A stretch of DNA of 64,000 nucleotides from Brachionus plicatilis (GCA_010279815.1 QEOQ01000180.1:2412513-2476512); one strand, 5' to 3'. Shown: positions 1-11,700, counted from the first letter of the stretch. Made by a program: numbers and translations. Notes: generated by a model not told the origin, from the sequence alone.

Positions 1-896
1 TAAACGCGCTCAACAGAAATATTTTTAATAAATCTCTATTTTTCAGTTTAAATATTCAGTAATTTAGAGTTAAAATCAGTAAAAATCGGTTATCAAAGTA
101 AAAATTAATTTAGATAATGAAAAAATTCCTTTTAAATTTTTAAAGTGTCATTCTATAACGAATCATAAAAATTTTCTAATATTCTGACTAAATGACAGTA
201 AAAAAATCTTATCTTCTAAAATATTCAACAATCTCTCTAAATGATTGTTTCATGAAATTTTTTTTCTTAATTTCTGGCTCTTAATTTAATTGTTTACAGA
301 AAAAAACAAAAAAATAGTTTTTTATTAAAATTATGAAAAAACATTCATTTGAACAATCTAAATTGGTAGTATCTAGTTAGAAGAACAAGTCTTTGAATTT
401 TTTTATATTTTCATTTTTGATTTATTTTACATAAATTCACTTATCTCTATCATGATCTAAAGATAGTTTCAATTTTAAGCTCCGATAGTGAATCTTTCAT
501 CCATTCGATTTGAGATATCGATAGTGAGTAAACTTTTATGATAATAGTTAATTTTTGCTAGGAAAGCACGTGATAAAAAACACCAAAATTTGATTAAAAG
601 CATAATTTTTGGAAAAGCATAATATTGTTAAATAAATCTACTAAAAAATTATTCCAAATATTTTTTTAAAAAAATCTAAATTTTAAAAAAAAAATTATAT
701 TATGATTCAAAAATAGAATTTTAATTTTTTTGTGTTTTGTTTTTTGATTTAGTTTTGCCTTTAGCAACCGAAAGCTGATTAATTGCCAAAAAAAAAGAAA
801 AAAAGTGACAAATAAAGCTTTATTCCATCATCCTCATTTTAAAATTAAAATTGCCTGTACCTGAAAGTTTGTTCAAATAATGCTAATGTTCAACAG
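1..896. other. non-coding, probably upstream intron of the diacylglycerol kinase
   Basis: AT-rich sequence with no open frame I can link to a protein. Diacylglycerol kinases normally carry cysteine-rich C1 domains before the catalytic domain, and no Cys/His-rich exon is visible here. Those exons should therefore lie to the left of the window. A T-rich stretch followed by AG at 895-898 gives the acceptor for the first exon I can place. Confidence 0.6.
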
Positions 897-898
897 AG

Positions 899-3800
899 AT
901 TGCAGAGTTTAAACCGGACAAAAATTATATAATGGTTTCATTTACCGAATGTCTTGGAAGTCTTTTTTCCAAGTAAATAATTGAATTTTAATCAAAATTT
1001 TTACTTAATAAACTTTACCAGATTTAGACGTTCTCCCCCAAAACAAATCGAGCCTGACTCAGCAATCGGTGGTTTGCTGCATAGCTACCCAGCCAACCCG
1101 GTACAGCATCCAGAGCTAAATCCAGAGCTGAGCAAGATAGCCTCTAATCTCGAAACAATAATTGCTTTTGTAAACCCAAAAAGTGGTGGTCAAAAAGGGC
1201 GAATTGTGTTTGAACGACTAAAAAATTATCTTAATAGAGAAAACATATTTGACTTGACCAAAGGGGGACCCAAGCCTGGGTAAGTCAACTAGATAAAACT
1301 AAAAAAAATTAATTTTTTAGATTCTTTATTGACCAGAATCGAAAAGCACATGAATAAAAAAGATCTGCGTATAATTGCATGTGGTGGTGACGGAACAGTA
1401 GGATGGTAAATACTGGAACTTTTGCATAATTTTTTGCTATTTTTTCCCCAAGGATCTTGTCTGTTTTGGACGAGATGCAACTTGAAAATCAGCCCTCTGT
1501 TGCCATTCTACCATTAGGCACAGGCAACGATTTGGCCCGTACTCTGGGATGGGGTGGTGGTTACAACAACGAATCAATGGAAATTTTTATTAAAAGAGTC
1601 ATTTTTGGTAAAATTGTAAAACTGGACAGATGGAGCATTAAAACTAATTTGGTGAATTCCAACGAAAGCGAACTTGAAATTAGGCCGTCAAGTGATGCAA
1701 AAGATATGCTTCCCTTAAATGTTATCAACAACTATTTTAGTATCGGGGCTGATGCTAAAATAGCCCTTGATTTTCATTCAGCCAGAGGTAATTTAGCATT
1801 TTTTATAACCAAGACAACTTTCAGCCAGGTGTTAATCAAATATTTGTCTTTATAATTTGAAAAATTAGACTTTGGAATTGATAAAATTTGGAACATTTAG
1901 CATAAATGTATAAAGCCAAAATCAAAATCTAATTTTTTAATTTTAATTCATAAATTATTCAATGATAATGACTAGTTCAATTAGTAATTACTTATTGTGA
2001 ATTTATTAGAATTTTTAAGGCAAGATGAAGTTTGTGATCAATTTTTGATGCTCAAAATGATCAAATCAAGCTAAAACTATTAAATAAATTGTTATTTCTT
2101 AATAGAAATAATGCAGAGTTATATTTTTGTATTTAAAATACTATGTTAAATAAAAAAATAAACTCTGCAAAATAAAAATGTACAATGCAGAATGCACACC
2201 ATCGAAATGATGCTATTTTAAGTGGATAATTTTTTGCAAACTTTTGCAGATTTTACCTTTAGATTTAACAAAGTATGTTAAAACCAAAAATTTACGTCTG
2301 CAATAATTGTATTAAAAATTAAGATTTATTTTAAAGTTTTAGTTTGATTTGATATTTTTGAGCATCGAATATTGATCATAAACTTCATCGTGACATTTTT
2401 AAGCGAAATAAATAGAATTAAAAATTTGGAGTAAAATAAAACAAAAAACTGTTATCTTAAAAGTGCTTTTTTTTTAATTAAAATTTTCATTAACATCAAT
2501 TCTGATGTTATTAATGAAAAAAATTATAAAAATTTTAATATGTTGCTATTGTTGTAAAAAAATAAGAAAGTTGAAACAAATATTAGTTTACAATTTGTGT
2601 TTTAAATATTTAATTTTAAATTTGATTGATTAGTTTGATACAACTTTTCGTGTGTATAGAATATAAACAAACAAATGCATAAAGGGTTTTATAACATGTC
2701 AAAAGCTGATTTTCTTGAATTGATAGGAACATGTCATTTGTTGTATTTTAGAAATATCTGATAAATTTGGTTATCCGAGTGTTTGTCTTATTTTTACTCC
2801 AAAAATTAATATTTATTTAAAAATTTTACATTTGAAAAAATTGTAATTTGAAATCTTTTTTTTTAAACCAATTTACAACCTAGAGACAATTTTAGAACCT
2901 CATTTAGTTAAAAAATTATTTTAAGACTAAAACCCTTTAACAAGATAAGAAGAATAAGGTGTTTGACGCATAAACAAATAAAATTTAAGTTTAGTATGGA
3001 ATTTAATTAATAAAGCATAAAAGGTAAACTGAAAATTAGTCTAGCATAAAATATTAAAATTTAGAAAATAATTTAATATCGCATAAAAAAGCACCAAAAT
3101 AGTCAAAATTAAAAGCCGACTTGCCTTAACTGGTCCACCGGGTCCTTTTTTAAGTTTAGCTAGTTTTTGGCTGCATGGTTAAGCATAAAAATTTTATTCA
3201 AATTTAAATTTATAAAATATATTTTATAAAACCTTCATAAAAAATTTTAAAGAGTTCCTAAAATTTCATCAAAATTTTGTTGACTGGGTTGAAGTGAAAT
3301 ATTTAATGCTATTAAATTACAATACATGCTTGAAAAAATTAGTTTTAATGCTAAATTTAAAAATATTTACGTTAAAAATTAAAAAAATAAGAAAATCTTT
3401 ACTTTTTTTTCTTTATACTATATTTTTAGACTTTATGTTATATTTTTTGTGTAAAAAACCCTCCTCCATCTAAGAATGGTATATATTTTTTTTTAAGAAT
3501 AAGAAAACAAACTAATTGAATCTTTTAATGAATAGCTAAATTCATGGATGCGATTAATTACTTTAAATATTTTTTTAAATTTAATTTTTGAAAATTATTG
3601 AAAGAGAAAAATCCTGAACTATTTACAAGCCAGGCTTTTAACAAAATCGAATATGCCAAAGTAAGCTTTCGATAGGAAAATATGGAAAAAAAATAATTTT
3701 TTAAACATTTTTTTTTAGAATTATAGCAAAGATTTGCTAAATCGGTCATGCAAAGACATGCTTCAGGACATAAAAATTTTTGAAGTAATAAATTTTTTTA

Positions 3801-4950
3801 AAGCTTAGATAATTTGAATTTATTCTGATTTTTAAGTGTGATGGAATTAGTTACTTGGACAAACTTAAAACTCTCAACTCACATTCAATCGTGTTTCTAA
3901 ATATTCCAAGGTACTTAAACCATGATTTTAATTAAATTTGATTTTGAATTCAAATCGAATAGTCTTAAAAAGTCTTTTAAAAAAGAATTTTTAAATTTGA
4001 AAAAATAAAGCTCACTTTTAAGGAAATAATCTTTTTAAACCTATATAGTTATGCAAGTGGAAAAAAACCATGGAAAAATGAAGATGGATTCGAACCGCAA
4101 AGTTATTCTGATGGCAAAATTGAAATAGTCAGCTTTCAAACTGCTGATTTTGTAATTAAAAATCTTATTTAATCATTTCAATAAGTCTTAAGTTTGGTTA
4201 TTTAGATGCTACTTCAAATAGGAGTGCACGGTGACCACATAACTCAAGCAAAAAAAATACGAATTGTAACCGCGTCTCCTCTTCCAATGCAAATTGATGG
4301 AGAGCCATGTTTTCTTCAGCCGTCTGAAATTATCATAGAATTGAAAAATCAGGCATCCATGATAGCTGCATCCGAAGAAAACGCAGTTATTTCTGCATGT
4401 CTTCAAACCACTTGTTCTTGTTAGGCTAATTTATAATTGAAAATATTTTTTTATTATTCATCAAAAAACCAAAATTGGCTGTAAATTTTTTCAAAACAAT
4501 TGAAACAAAAGAAAAAATTTACGACTGATATGGCTGTGAAAGTTAAAAACCTAAGAAAAATTATTTTCTAATCGTTATTTTTTTTAATTTAATCTGATAT
4601 TTTTTTATTATTTATTATTTTGTAATTTAGTTTATAAAAAATGTTTGTTGTTTAATTTATCAAGTTATTCGAAGATTTAGACTTTGATTTTTATTTTCTG
4701 TGAAAATTAGATTGGTCAGACGAATGAATTAAACAACATTTTATTTTTTAACTTCCGATTATAACAATTAATAAAATAGCTACTAAAATAATATTTTCAT
4801 TAGTTAATCTAAAATTGTCTAATCTCTTTAAATACTAATCTTATTTTGAAATCTAATTGATATTGAATAGGTTTTTGCTGCTCCATCACTGACACTGACG
4901 ATGAGGTGACAAGCGAAACCGAAGACGAAGATTTATTTGATGTTTTTTAA
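899..4950 (+). CDS. diacylglycerol kinase, type IV (zeta/iota-like), 5' end missing
   Basis: Phosphorylates diacylglycerol to phosphatidic acid, ending DAG signalling. Exons read by hand: 899-972, 1022-1279, 1321-1405, 1453-1787, 3605-3660, 3719-3784, 3837-3910, 4049-4151, 4206-4419, 4871-4950. The catalytic domain shows FVNPKSGGQKG, the ATP-binding CGGDGTVGW, and PLGTGNDLARTLGWGGGY. The accessory domain shows KLDRW, NNYFSIGADAKIALDFHSAR, FLNIP, GVHGDHITQ and QIDGEPC. Spacing and wording match the zeta/iota class best. The protein ends soon after the accessory domain in an acidic tail (DTDDEVTSETEDEDLFDVF), so the ankyrin repeats and PDZ-binding tail usual in that class are absent from this model. 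All junctions keep frame except 1279/1321, which is off by one base. The 1.8 kb intron 1788-3604 holds a foldback repeat. C1 domains are presumably upstream of the window. Confidence 0.88.
2011..2405. mobile_element. foldback (inverted-repeat) element in the kinase intron
   Basis: The arm at 2011-2088 is repeated in reverse complement at about 2330-2404 with scattered mismatches. Both arms share cores such as GATGAAGTTT and GATGCTCAAA. The roughly 240-base centre has a second hairpin built on GCAGAGTT and AACTCTGC. There is no coding capacity. It looks like a non-autonomous foldback or MITE-type insertion inside the long intron. Confidence 0.7.
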
Positions 4951-6260
4951 AAAGATTAGTAGGTTATTATCAATTTTGACTATCAATTTATTTAAAAAGT
5001 TAAATATTCGAAATTCTTTCTACAATTTCGATTATTTTTGAATTATTTACAAAAATTAGTTTAGATCTTTAGAACAAGTTCAAATTGAAATAATCAGTTC
5101 TTAATCAATTCTAAACTACTTTTACTGATGTTAAGCAAAGAAAATTTATTAGCTTAATTTTATAAAATTTATTTTAAGATATGATACATTTCGTGATATG
5201 ATAGATTATACAGAAACTGCACACAGATCAACAACGAAAATCTTTGAATCTCAATTTATGTAAAAAAATTTGAAAAAAAATTAAAACATTTTTATGACCC
5301 TCAAAAATTATTGAGCTTTAAAAAATCGTGATCAAATTTTAAAGATAAACTTTTAATTTTCATTTTTTAATTTACGAAAAAAAAATAAACGAATCAAATA
5401 AATAATTCCAATTTTATTTAAATTTTGATCTTTTTTTATACCAATTTTTTTTTTGATATATGAGGTCTTTCTTTAATCATAGATGGATTTTAATCAGAAT
5501 TAGTCTCGAAAAACATCATTTATTTGAAGGTAACCATGGTTTTAAACTGACGCTTTGACATTTCTATTTTGAGTTCTTTAATTCAGCTAAAACATTTTTA
5601 AAATTAAATTTGATAAAAATCATATTAGTTTTTGGTTTAGTATGTATTTTGATCACATTATTCGATTGCTAATGGTGATAATGACGAAAAATTTGAAAAT
5701 AATAACCAATTAAAAAATTATTTGTATTTTAAATGTGAAAAATATTTTCAATAAATTTTTATTCTTAATTTATTTTAGCACTGAAAGAAAAGAGGGGATT
5801 TACTTTTAAAAATTACTTGATTATAAATAATATCTTAAAACTACTTTATTGAAAAGCAGATTTTATGCAGCAAAATATTTCATATTATGATCGCAAAACT
5901 TTATGAATGAACTTCAATTGATTTTAAATACAATTTATTCTTAAATTTTTTTCTACTTAGCTTTTAATAAAGATTTTTAAAAATTTTGAATATTAAAAAG
6001 CAAGTATTCATAATATTAATTAATTTAATACTAAATCGAAATAAACTGATTAAGAAAATTTAACAGACTTAATGTATTTATCAGACTTATTTCTATCATT
6101 TATCATCATATATTTTTATTTTAATTCATTTAATACAATCAGGCATTCAAAAAAAACTCTCGAATTTTAAATTTCAGTTTTTCAGTTTCTACTAAACTCG
6201 TCAATACACTTCAATTTGAACAAAAGATAAACTGTCAAATAACAAAAAAAATTGTCTTTT
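4951..6260. other. non-coding spacer after the kinase gene
   Basis: AT-rich, no convincing exon. An AATAAA at 5384-5389 is the first clear poly(A)-signal-like hexamer after the kinase stop codon, but such hexamers are frequent by chance at this base composition. Confidence 0.5.
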
Positions 6261-6269
6261 TTTGATCTT

Positions 6270-6745
6270 TAGCAAAGAAGTTAAGAAGAAATATGCTTCG
6301 AAAAGAATGATTATCAAAAAAGATAAATTTTTGTTTCAAACCTCAAAAAAAGCTAGGAAACATTTGGTCTCAATATAATTTCATAGCGTAAAAGCATTAT
6401 GAATTCAGTATTCTAAACAGTATAAGTGATGAAATAAAAAAAAGGAAAATGAAAAATGCATTATTAAACGAAAAAATCAAGGAAGTGGTTCAATTGGAGT
6501 TTTGTTGTATGAGCTTTTATGGTTTTGGAGGTATTCTATAATTGACACAAAGCTTAGCTCTAACATAAATGTTTATGTTTTAAGAAATAATTTTCTTCCT
6601 TCACTGGATATACTAAGACAAAGTAGACCGCTCATATTTCAACAAGACAAGTCACTGTATCAAGAATACAAATTGTTTATTTTTTTAAAGAATTTATGTT
6701 TTTTAATAAAGATAATTAAAAATCAAACGTTCGTTTATTTAAATT
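6270..6745 (+). pseudogene. decayed Tc1/mariner transposase fragment
   Basis: Pieces of a Tc1/mariner DDE transposase can be read in more than one frame. Around 6320-6390 there is a KARKHLVS-like piece. Near 6495-6535 there is GVW/CMSFYGFGGI with a one-base frameshift, the counterpart of the family's VWGCFS...G block. At 6565-6660 there is NINVYVLRNNFLPSLD followed by PLIFQQDKS, the counterpart of the family's ...NNLLPSL...FQQDN.P.H block. The aspartate-containing block is already altered (QQDK instead of QQDN) and the frame closes soon after. This is an inactive remnant with no recognisable terminal repeats. Confidence 0.65.
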
Positions 6746-7696
6746 TTTCTTAATAAGATTTATTGATGTACGTTCAAAAGATATTTTTTTATAGAAGTGT
6801 CAAATGATAGAAAAAAAATTTAGAAATAAATTAATTGATTAAATGTTTTTTTAAATTGAATAATTATTCTTTCACTTAATCGTTCAATAAATTAATGAAA
6901 GAATTAAAAAAAAATTAAAATTTAATACATTGCTTCATTATTCTTGTATCATCTTAATAATGTTATTAGATGCGAAGAATTCGCATTTAAAATTATATTA
7001 ATAGCTTAATTTAGTTCTAAAATATAAATTTTAACACTTAATTATAATTGTTAAATAAAACACTCAAAAAAATTCTATCTATTTAAATTTCTATATACAT
7101 TTTTTTCCAATGTTTTATTTTTTCTTAGTTGCAATTCTATATTTTCTTCTATCAATTGATAGTATTATCTTTTTTGTGCTCTATATTTTTTTATCTTTTG
7201 ATAGTTCACTGATTTTTTATTTTTTTGTATTTTTAAGACAAATTAATCATTATTTGAAAATTAGATTTTTTTTCCTTAATTTTAAATTATCAAATGATTT
7301 AAAAAAAACTTAAATAATAAATAAAAATAAAACTTTTTTTAAAAACTATTTTTCAAAATGATTTCTCCGAATCATTATTGATTTTAAATCTTTTTGCGTT
7401 CATTTATGAAACTTTTTCGACATTCACTTCAAAAATAATTTGATAAACTTAATTAAAACTAAATTAAGATTTTCGAAAAATTTAAATTTTTTGTTAGTTT
7501 TAAAATTTGAGAAGGCCGAATTAAAATGTTAAATTAATTTTGTAGATAAGAGAAAAATTGGTTTCCATTCGAAACCAAAAAACATATGCGCTAGTGGAAA
7601 ATTAGTTTTGAATTAAATTTTTAAATTAAGCATGCAAATAAATTTTTTTGAATATTATTCCTAAATGTTCTTAAGTTTAATTTTTTTAAATTAATT
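6746..7696. other. non-coding spacer between mariner remnant and prefoldin gene
   Basis: T-rich AT sequence. Open frames here are low-complexity Phe/Leu/Ile strings and are not credible genes. Confidence 0.5.
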
Positions 7697-7700
7697 TTAG
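7697..7700 (+). promoter_or_regulatory. acceptor-like TTAG just upstream of the prefoldin start codon
   Basis: A T-rich tract ending in TTTTAG lies 20 bases before the ATG at 7721. It could be the 3' end of a 5' UTR intron or a spliced-leader acceptor. The sequence alone cannot decide. Confidence 0.35.
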
Positions 7701-7720
7701 ACCATAAATTAGACCGAATA

Positions 7721-8416
7721 ATGTCACTGGAAGGCGATAAAACCGGAAATTCGCTTGGAATTCCAAAAGCCATTTTTTTGGAAGATGTGGAAAAATTTAT
7801 GAAAGATGGAAGCAAAACTGCCGAAGAAGTTTTGAGAAAATTGGAGGAATTGTTTCAAAAATACCGTGTGATGGAAGTTAGCTTGCTGCAAAAGAAGGAA
7901 AAGCTAAAAATACAAATTCCTGACATCAAACAATCTCTAGGTAAATTTCAACTAAGAAAACTTTGCTGAAAATTAAATATCTTTCAAAGACATGATCCAG
8001 CTATTGAAAAGAAATAAAGCTAGTGAAAAAACTATCGAAACTGATTTTATTTTGTCGCACAACCTCTACGCCCGAGCCGAAGTGCCACCAACAGAAAAAG
8101 TAAAATCAAAAATGATCTATAATGACAATAATGCTTTTTTAAAAGGTTGGTTTGTGGTTGGGAGCAAATGTTATGTTAGAATATTCTCTTGAGCAAGCAG
8201 ATGAGTTGTTAAGCAAAAATTTAAAACAAGCAAATCAGTCGATGGAGCAGACAGATAATGATTTGGACTTTTTAAAGTATTTTAATGAGTTAAAATAGGA
8301 AATTAAATTTAGCTGATTGCTTTCTTAGAGACCAAATAACAACAACTGAGGTTAACATGGCCAGAGTCTATAATTGGGATGTAAAACGAAGACAATCATT
8401 AAAACCTTCAGTCTAA
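7721..8416 (+). CDS. PFDN3: prefoldin subunit 3 (VBP1-like)
   Basis: Alpha-type subunit of the hexameric prefoldin co-chaperone, which hands unfolded actin and tubulin to the CCT chaperonin in the cytosol. Four exons: 7721-7940, 7990-8099, 8146-8276 and 8329-8416; introns are 46-52 nt and all junctions keep frame. The protein is 182 aa, close to the usual 185-200. Recognised landmarks are LGIPKAIFLEDVEKFM near the start, QKYRVMEVSLLQKKEKL, QIPDIKQSL, SHNLYARAEVPPTEK, VGLWLGANVMLEY and the C-terminal TTTEVNMARVYNWDVKRR. The two long amphipathic stretches on either side of the VPPTEK/LWLGANV core are the family's coiled-coil arms. The start is the first in-frame ATG and gives the expected short N-terminal tail. 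It stands alone between transposon remnants and looks intact. Confidence 0.95.
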
Positions 8417-8465
8417 ATCATCAAGTTGTTTATTTAAAAAGCGTTCAAAATTAGAAATAAAATCC

Positions 8466-8471
8466 AATAAA
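8466..8471 (+). terminator. probable poly(A) signal of the prefoldin gene
   Basis: AATAAA 50 bases past the stop codon, the first canonical hexamer in the 3' flank. Confidence 0.5.
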
Positions 8472-9165
8472 TTTTATTTCTTTAAAATTATTTATAATAT
8501 TTTAAACCAAACAAACGTTTCTCTTGAGTTGATTATCTATTTCGAGATTTTATTTTAAATAAAAATTTAACATCATTTGAGTAGATTGTTTTTGCTTTTG
8601 TTTTTTTCCTGCAATTGGAACCAATTTTGACGGTTAGTTTCGATACGCGATAAATGTTCTTTGAATGATTTACAAATAAATGATATATTCTTTAAGAAAA
8701 TTTTAAATTTTGTTTAAACTAGGCAAAATTTGGTGGATTTTTGTAATTTTTTTAAATAAAGTTTTTTTATGCAAAAAAAATAAGATAGATTGATTTGTTT
8801 CCTTTTTTAAAACGAAATCAATTGAAAATTTAGATCTTTCTTAAAAAATTAATCTAGAAAGCTAATTTACGAAAAAAAATCTCTTATTTTATAAACTTTA
8901 TTTAATTTTGAACTTGACCAAAATTCTTATAATGGAATGAATACAATTTTTAAAGAAAAAACTATACTTATTGATACTTCTCTTTAATCTCATTGCATTC
9001 TTTGCTGATAATTTTTTTTCCTATGATCTTTAATTAAAATTGAGTTATTTGTAGTATAATAAAAAGTTCTATTTATTTTGTCGCTACAACTTTAATTCTT
9101 CTTTGAGTAATGCTTTGCAAAGAAATTAAGAAAATTTTGATTTTATTCCGCATTTAATTCTAAAC
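8472..9165. other. non-coding spacer
   Basis: AT-rich. I see no exon on either strand. I looked here in particular for the missing last exon of the phosphodiesterase gene and did not find it. Confidence 0.5.
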
Positions 9166-9226
9166 AAATTTTGTTAGAAATTCTAACAAAATTTACTATA
9201 ACTGTATTCTAACTTAGAATACAGTT
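9166..9226. repeat. two perfect hairpins side by side
   Basis: Arms 9166-9179 and 9181-9194 (14/14, one-base spacer), then arms 9200-9212 and 9214-9226 (13/13, one-base spacer). The two stems differ in sequence. They stand directly before the repeat island and the assembly gap. Confidence 0.8.
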
Positions 9227-9562
9227 AAAGTAGCACCACTGTAAATATTAAATTCTAAATAACTAAAAAAATGAAAATCTTTGAAATAAAAAATTTCAAA
9301 TAATCTCTAAAAAAAAATTAGTTAATACATTTAAATTTGAAAATAAATTTTATCAATGAGTTGAGAAAATTTTTTTTTTCATTATTTTATTTTTATATCT
9401 ACATAGCATTTTAAGAATGTTACATTAAAATTATTTAAATAAATCAAAGATTAATTTTAATATCCAAAGATAAGCTCTTTGAATTGAAATGATATTTTGA
9501 ATTTATGATCAACTTTAAGATGTAAGTAAAAAGTAAAAATAAGTAAAAATACAATGCATTCA

Positions 9563-9596
9563 TTAGTTTCTATATACAAAAATATATAGAAACTAA
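9563..9596. repeat. perfect hairpin
   Basis: Arms 9563-9576 and 9583-9596 are exact reverse complements (14/14) with a six-base loop. Confidence 0.8.
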
Positions 9597-9774
9597 TTGT
9601 AGGTAGCTGGTACTTATAGTTGTTGGTACTTTTTGGTCGTTGGAAGTTGTTGGTAATTGGTAATTGGTGCAACGTCCAATCACCAACAACTTCCAACGAC
9701 CAAAAAGTACCAACGTCCAAAAATTACCAACGACTACAAGTACCAACTACCTACAACTAGTTTCTTTTTATTTT
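9597..9774. repeat. inverted minisatellite at the edge of the assembly gap
   Basis: Short units of the type GTTGGTACTT and GGTCGTTGG are repeated on the left side. The same units follow in reverse complement (CCAACGACC, AAGTACCAAC) on the right, giving a large hairpin around 9665-9680. The assembly breaks into N at 9775, so the true array may be longer. Confidence 0.75.
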
Positions 9775-10343
9775 NNNNNNNNNNNNNNNNNNNNNNNNNN
9801 NNNNNNNNNNNNNNNNNNNNNNNNNNNNNNNNNNNNNNNNNNNNNNNNNNNNNNNNNNNNNNNNNNNNNNNNNNNNNNNNNNNNNNNNNNNNNNNNNNNN
9901 NNNNNNNNNNNNNNNNNNNNNNNNNNNNNNNNNNNNNNNNNNNNNNNNNNNNNNNNNNNNNNNNNNNNNNNNNNNNNNNNNNNNNNNNNNNNNNNNNNNN
10001 NNNNNNNNNNNNNNNNNNNNNNNNNNNNNNNNNNNNNNNNNNNNNNNNNNNNNNNNNNNNNNNNNNNNNNNNNNNNNNNNNNNNNNNNNNNNNNNNNNNN
10101 NNNNNNNNNNNNNNNNNNNNNNNNNNNNNNNNNNNNNNNNNNNNNNNNNNNNNNNNNNNNNNNNNNNNNNNNNNNNNNNNNNNNNNNNNNNNNNNNNNNN
10201 NNNNNNNNNNNNNNNNNNNNNNNNNNNNNNNNNNNNNNNNNNNNNNNNNNNNNNNNNNNNNNNNNNNNNNNNNNNNNNNNNNNNNNNNNNNNNNNNNNNN
10301 NNNNNNNNNNNNNNNNNNNNNNNNNNNNNNNNNNNNNNNNNNN
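9775..10343. other. assembly gap (569 N)
   Basis: Run of N. It may hide more of the minisatellite, the 5' end of the hAT element and possibly the last exon of the phosphodiesterase gene. Confidence 0.99.
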
Positions 10344-10574
10344 GATTCGATTGTTTCTAACAATTAAGACAAAAGACTTTTAATATCAAACAATAAAACT
10401 AAAGTCACTGTTTTTGTGTTTTTTCATTCACTTTGATTTAACTTTTTGCAACTATGAGAAAGTTTTAGCTCATCCTTTTTCATTCAACAGAAATAAAAGC
10501 GCTCTTTTGTTCTTTGAAACTTAAGCTTCTTTTATTATTCTTTTATTGTTTGTACATAAACGTACAATGACTTA

Positions 10575-11111
10575 ATGGATCGATGTGATGTGTATTTTGA
10601 CAATGATTTAATAACTGCTGCCTCATTTCTTGACCCGAGATTTAAAAAATTTCATTTTGTTAAAGATGACAAAAAAAGAGATAAGTTGTTGTCAAAAGCT
10701 AAAAATTATATTAAGAATGTATATTTAGAAAAAATTTACAAGGAGTCTGAAGTTCAAACTCAAGTTAATGAAAAAACAACTAAAAAAAATGAGTTTTCTC
10801 TTTTATGTAATGATCAAGTAAACTTTTATAATGACTATCAAGTATCAAGAACGAAATTACTTGAACAAGAGATAGAAAAGTATTTAGATTTTAATTATCC
10901 AGTCACTGAGTTTTTATGTCCATTAAATTTCTATAGTGAAAATTCTTTTTTTACGAATTTAAACTCAGTTGCAAAAATAATATTTGCAACTACAGCTACT
11001 TCAGTGCCCTCAGAATGTTTATTTAGTAAAGCTGCTGAATTGATTACTAGTCGTAGAAATAGATTAAAACCTGAATTGGCCGAAAAGTTATTAATTTTAG
11101 GGTGCAATTAA
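10575..11111 (+). CDS. hAT transposase, C-terminal part (178 aa)
   Basis: DNA-binding and DNA-cutting enzyme of a hAT transposon; only the C-terminal part is present, against about 600 aa for a full protein. Seen here: AASFLDPRFKKF near residues 16-27, the family's FLDPRFK block, and at the end the hAT dimerisation domain with ATSVPSECLFSKA, ITSRRNRLKPELAEKLLIL. An in-frame TAA lies 16 bases before the ATG. The missing N-terminal part (BED finger, RNase H core) must therefore be in another exon in the gap or be deleted. The reading frame is intact from 10575 to the stop, so the insertion is fairly young or still under selection. Confidence 0.8.
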   Translation: MDRCDVYFDNDLITAASFLDPRFKKFHFVKDDKKRDKLLSKAKNYIKNVYLEKIYKESEVQTQVNEKTTKKNEFSLLCNDQVNFYNDYQVSRTKLLEQEIEKYLDFNYPVTEFLCPLNFYSENSFFTNLNSVAKIIFATTATSVPSECLFSKAAELITSRRNRLKPELAEKLLILGCN

Positions 11112-11274
11112 TTTGATTAGTTTGATTAGTTTGTGATCGTTTTTATCCATTTTTTTTACTTAATTGTTACTAATATAAATGTTAAACTTTAAATTTTTTT
11201 GTATAAAATTGACAATCAAAATATAAATAAAATTTGATTTTAAAATTTATTTCAATTATTTGATTTAAGCTTCG

Positions 11275-11399
11275 ACTTAAGTCGACTTTAAAGAAAAACT
11301 AGTCGACTAGAGTCGACTTTCAAGATTTCGAGTCGACTGTCAGAAAAATCGACTAGTCGAAAAAAAAGTCGACTTTTTCCGAGTCGACTCACAACACTA
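11275..11399. repeat. hAT subterminal GTCGACT repeats and right terminal repeat
   Basis: At least eight copies of GTCGACT or its reverse complement AGTCGAC within about 120 bases, including the palindrome GACTAGTC, ending with the terminal repeat. Such clusters serve as transposase binding sites in hAT elements. Confidence 0.75.
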
Positions 11400-11539
11400 C
11401 TTTTGACCAACTCTGTATATTAATGTATCAAAAGTGAAATTTAGCTATATCTTAAAATTTAAATGGATTCTTTTCCTTTTTTCTATTTTTTTTTTAATTT
11501 CTTTTTAATAAGATTTAATTCTAAACTTTTATACTGATA

Positions 11540-11700
11540 AACATGGACATAATCATCTAGTCAAAAATGATATTAAAGTTGTAGTAGACAATCCAACAAT
11601 TCATACTACATTAAAAGTTTTTAATAAAATGATTTTAGGTTAATATCCTCTTCATGAACATCTACAGTATGTGACTGATTAGCAATTCATATGTTATAGA
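11540..11700 (+). pseudogene. decayed transposase-like fragment
   Basis: One frame reads FYTDKHGHNHLVKNDI, then VVVDNPTIHTTLKVF, a stop, then YPLHEHLQYVTD. The VVVDNPTIHT stretch resembles the D-N-x-x-x-H block of DDE transposases. The family is uncertain. Its right end contains a 28-base sequence shared exactly with a phosphodiesterase exon (see findings). Confidence 0.35.

Larger units (their letters stand above)
10344..11399 (+). mobile_element. hAT-family DNA transposon, 3' part
   Basis: A C-terminal hAT transposase frame is followed by a block of short GTCGACT-type repeats (both orientations) at about 11275-11390. The element then ends in CACAACACTA. Read inward from the right end this is TAGTGTTGTGAGTCGACTC, which fits the short terminal inverted repeats and subterminal repeats of hAT elements. 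The 5' end is not visible and is probably in the gap or lost. An 8-bp target duplication therefore cannot be tested. Confidence 0.75.

Noticed and set aside
7110..7313. 67-aa hydrophobic frame upstream of prefoldin
   Set aside because: Phe/Leu/Ile low complexity from T-rich DNA. No start context, no homology, not a believable membrane protein gene.
9657..10383. Long open frames across the run of N
   Set aside because: They are open only because N is translated as X. No coding evidence.
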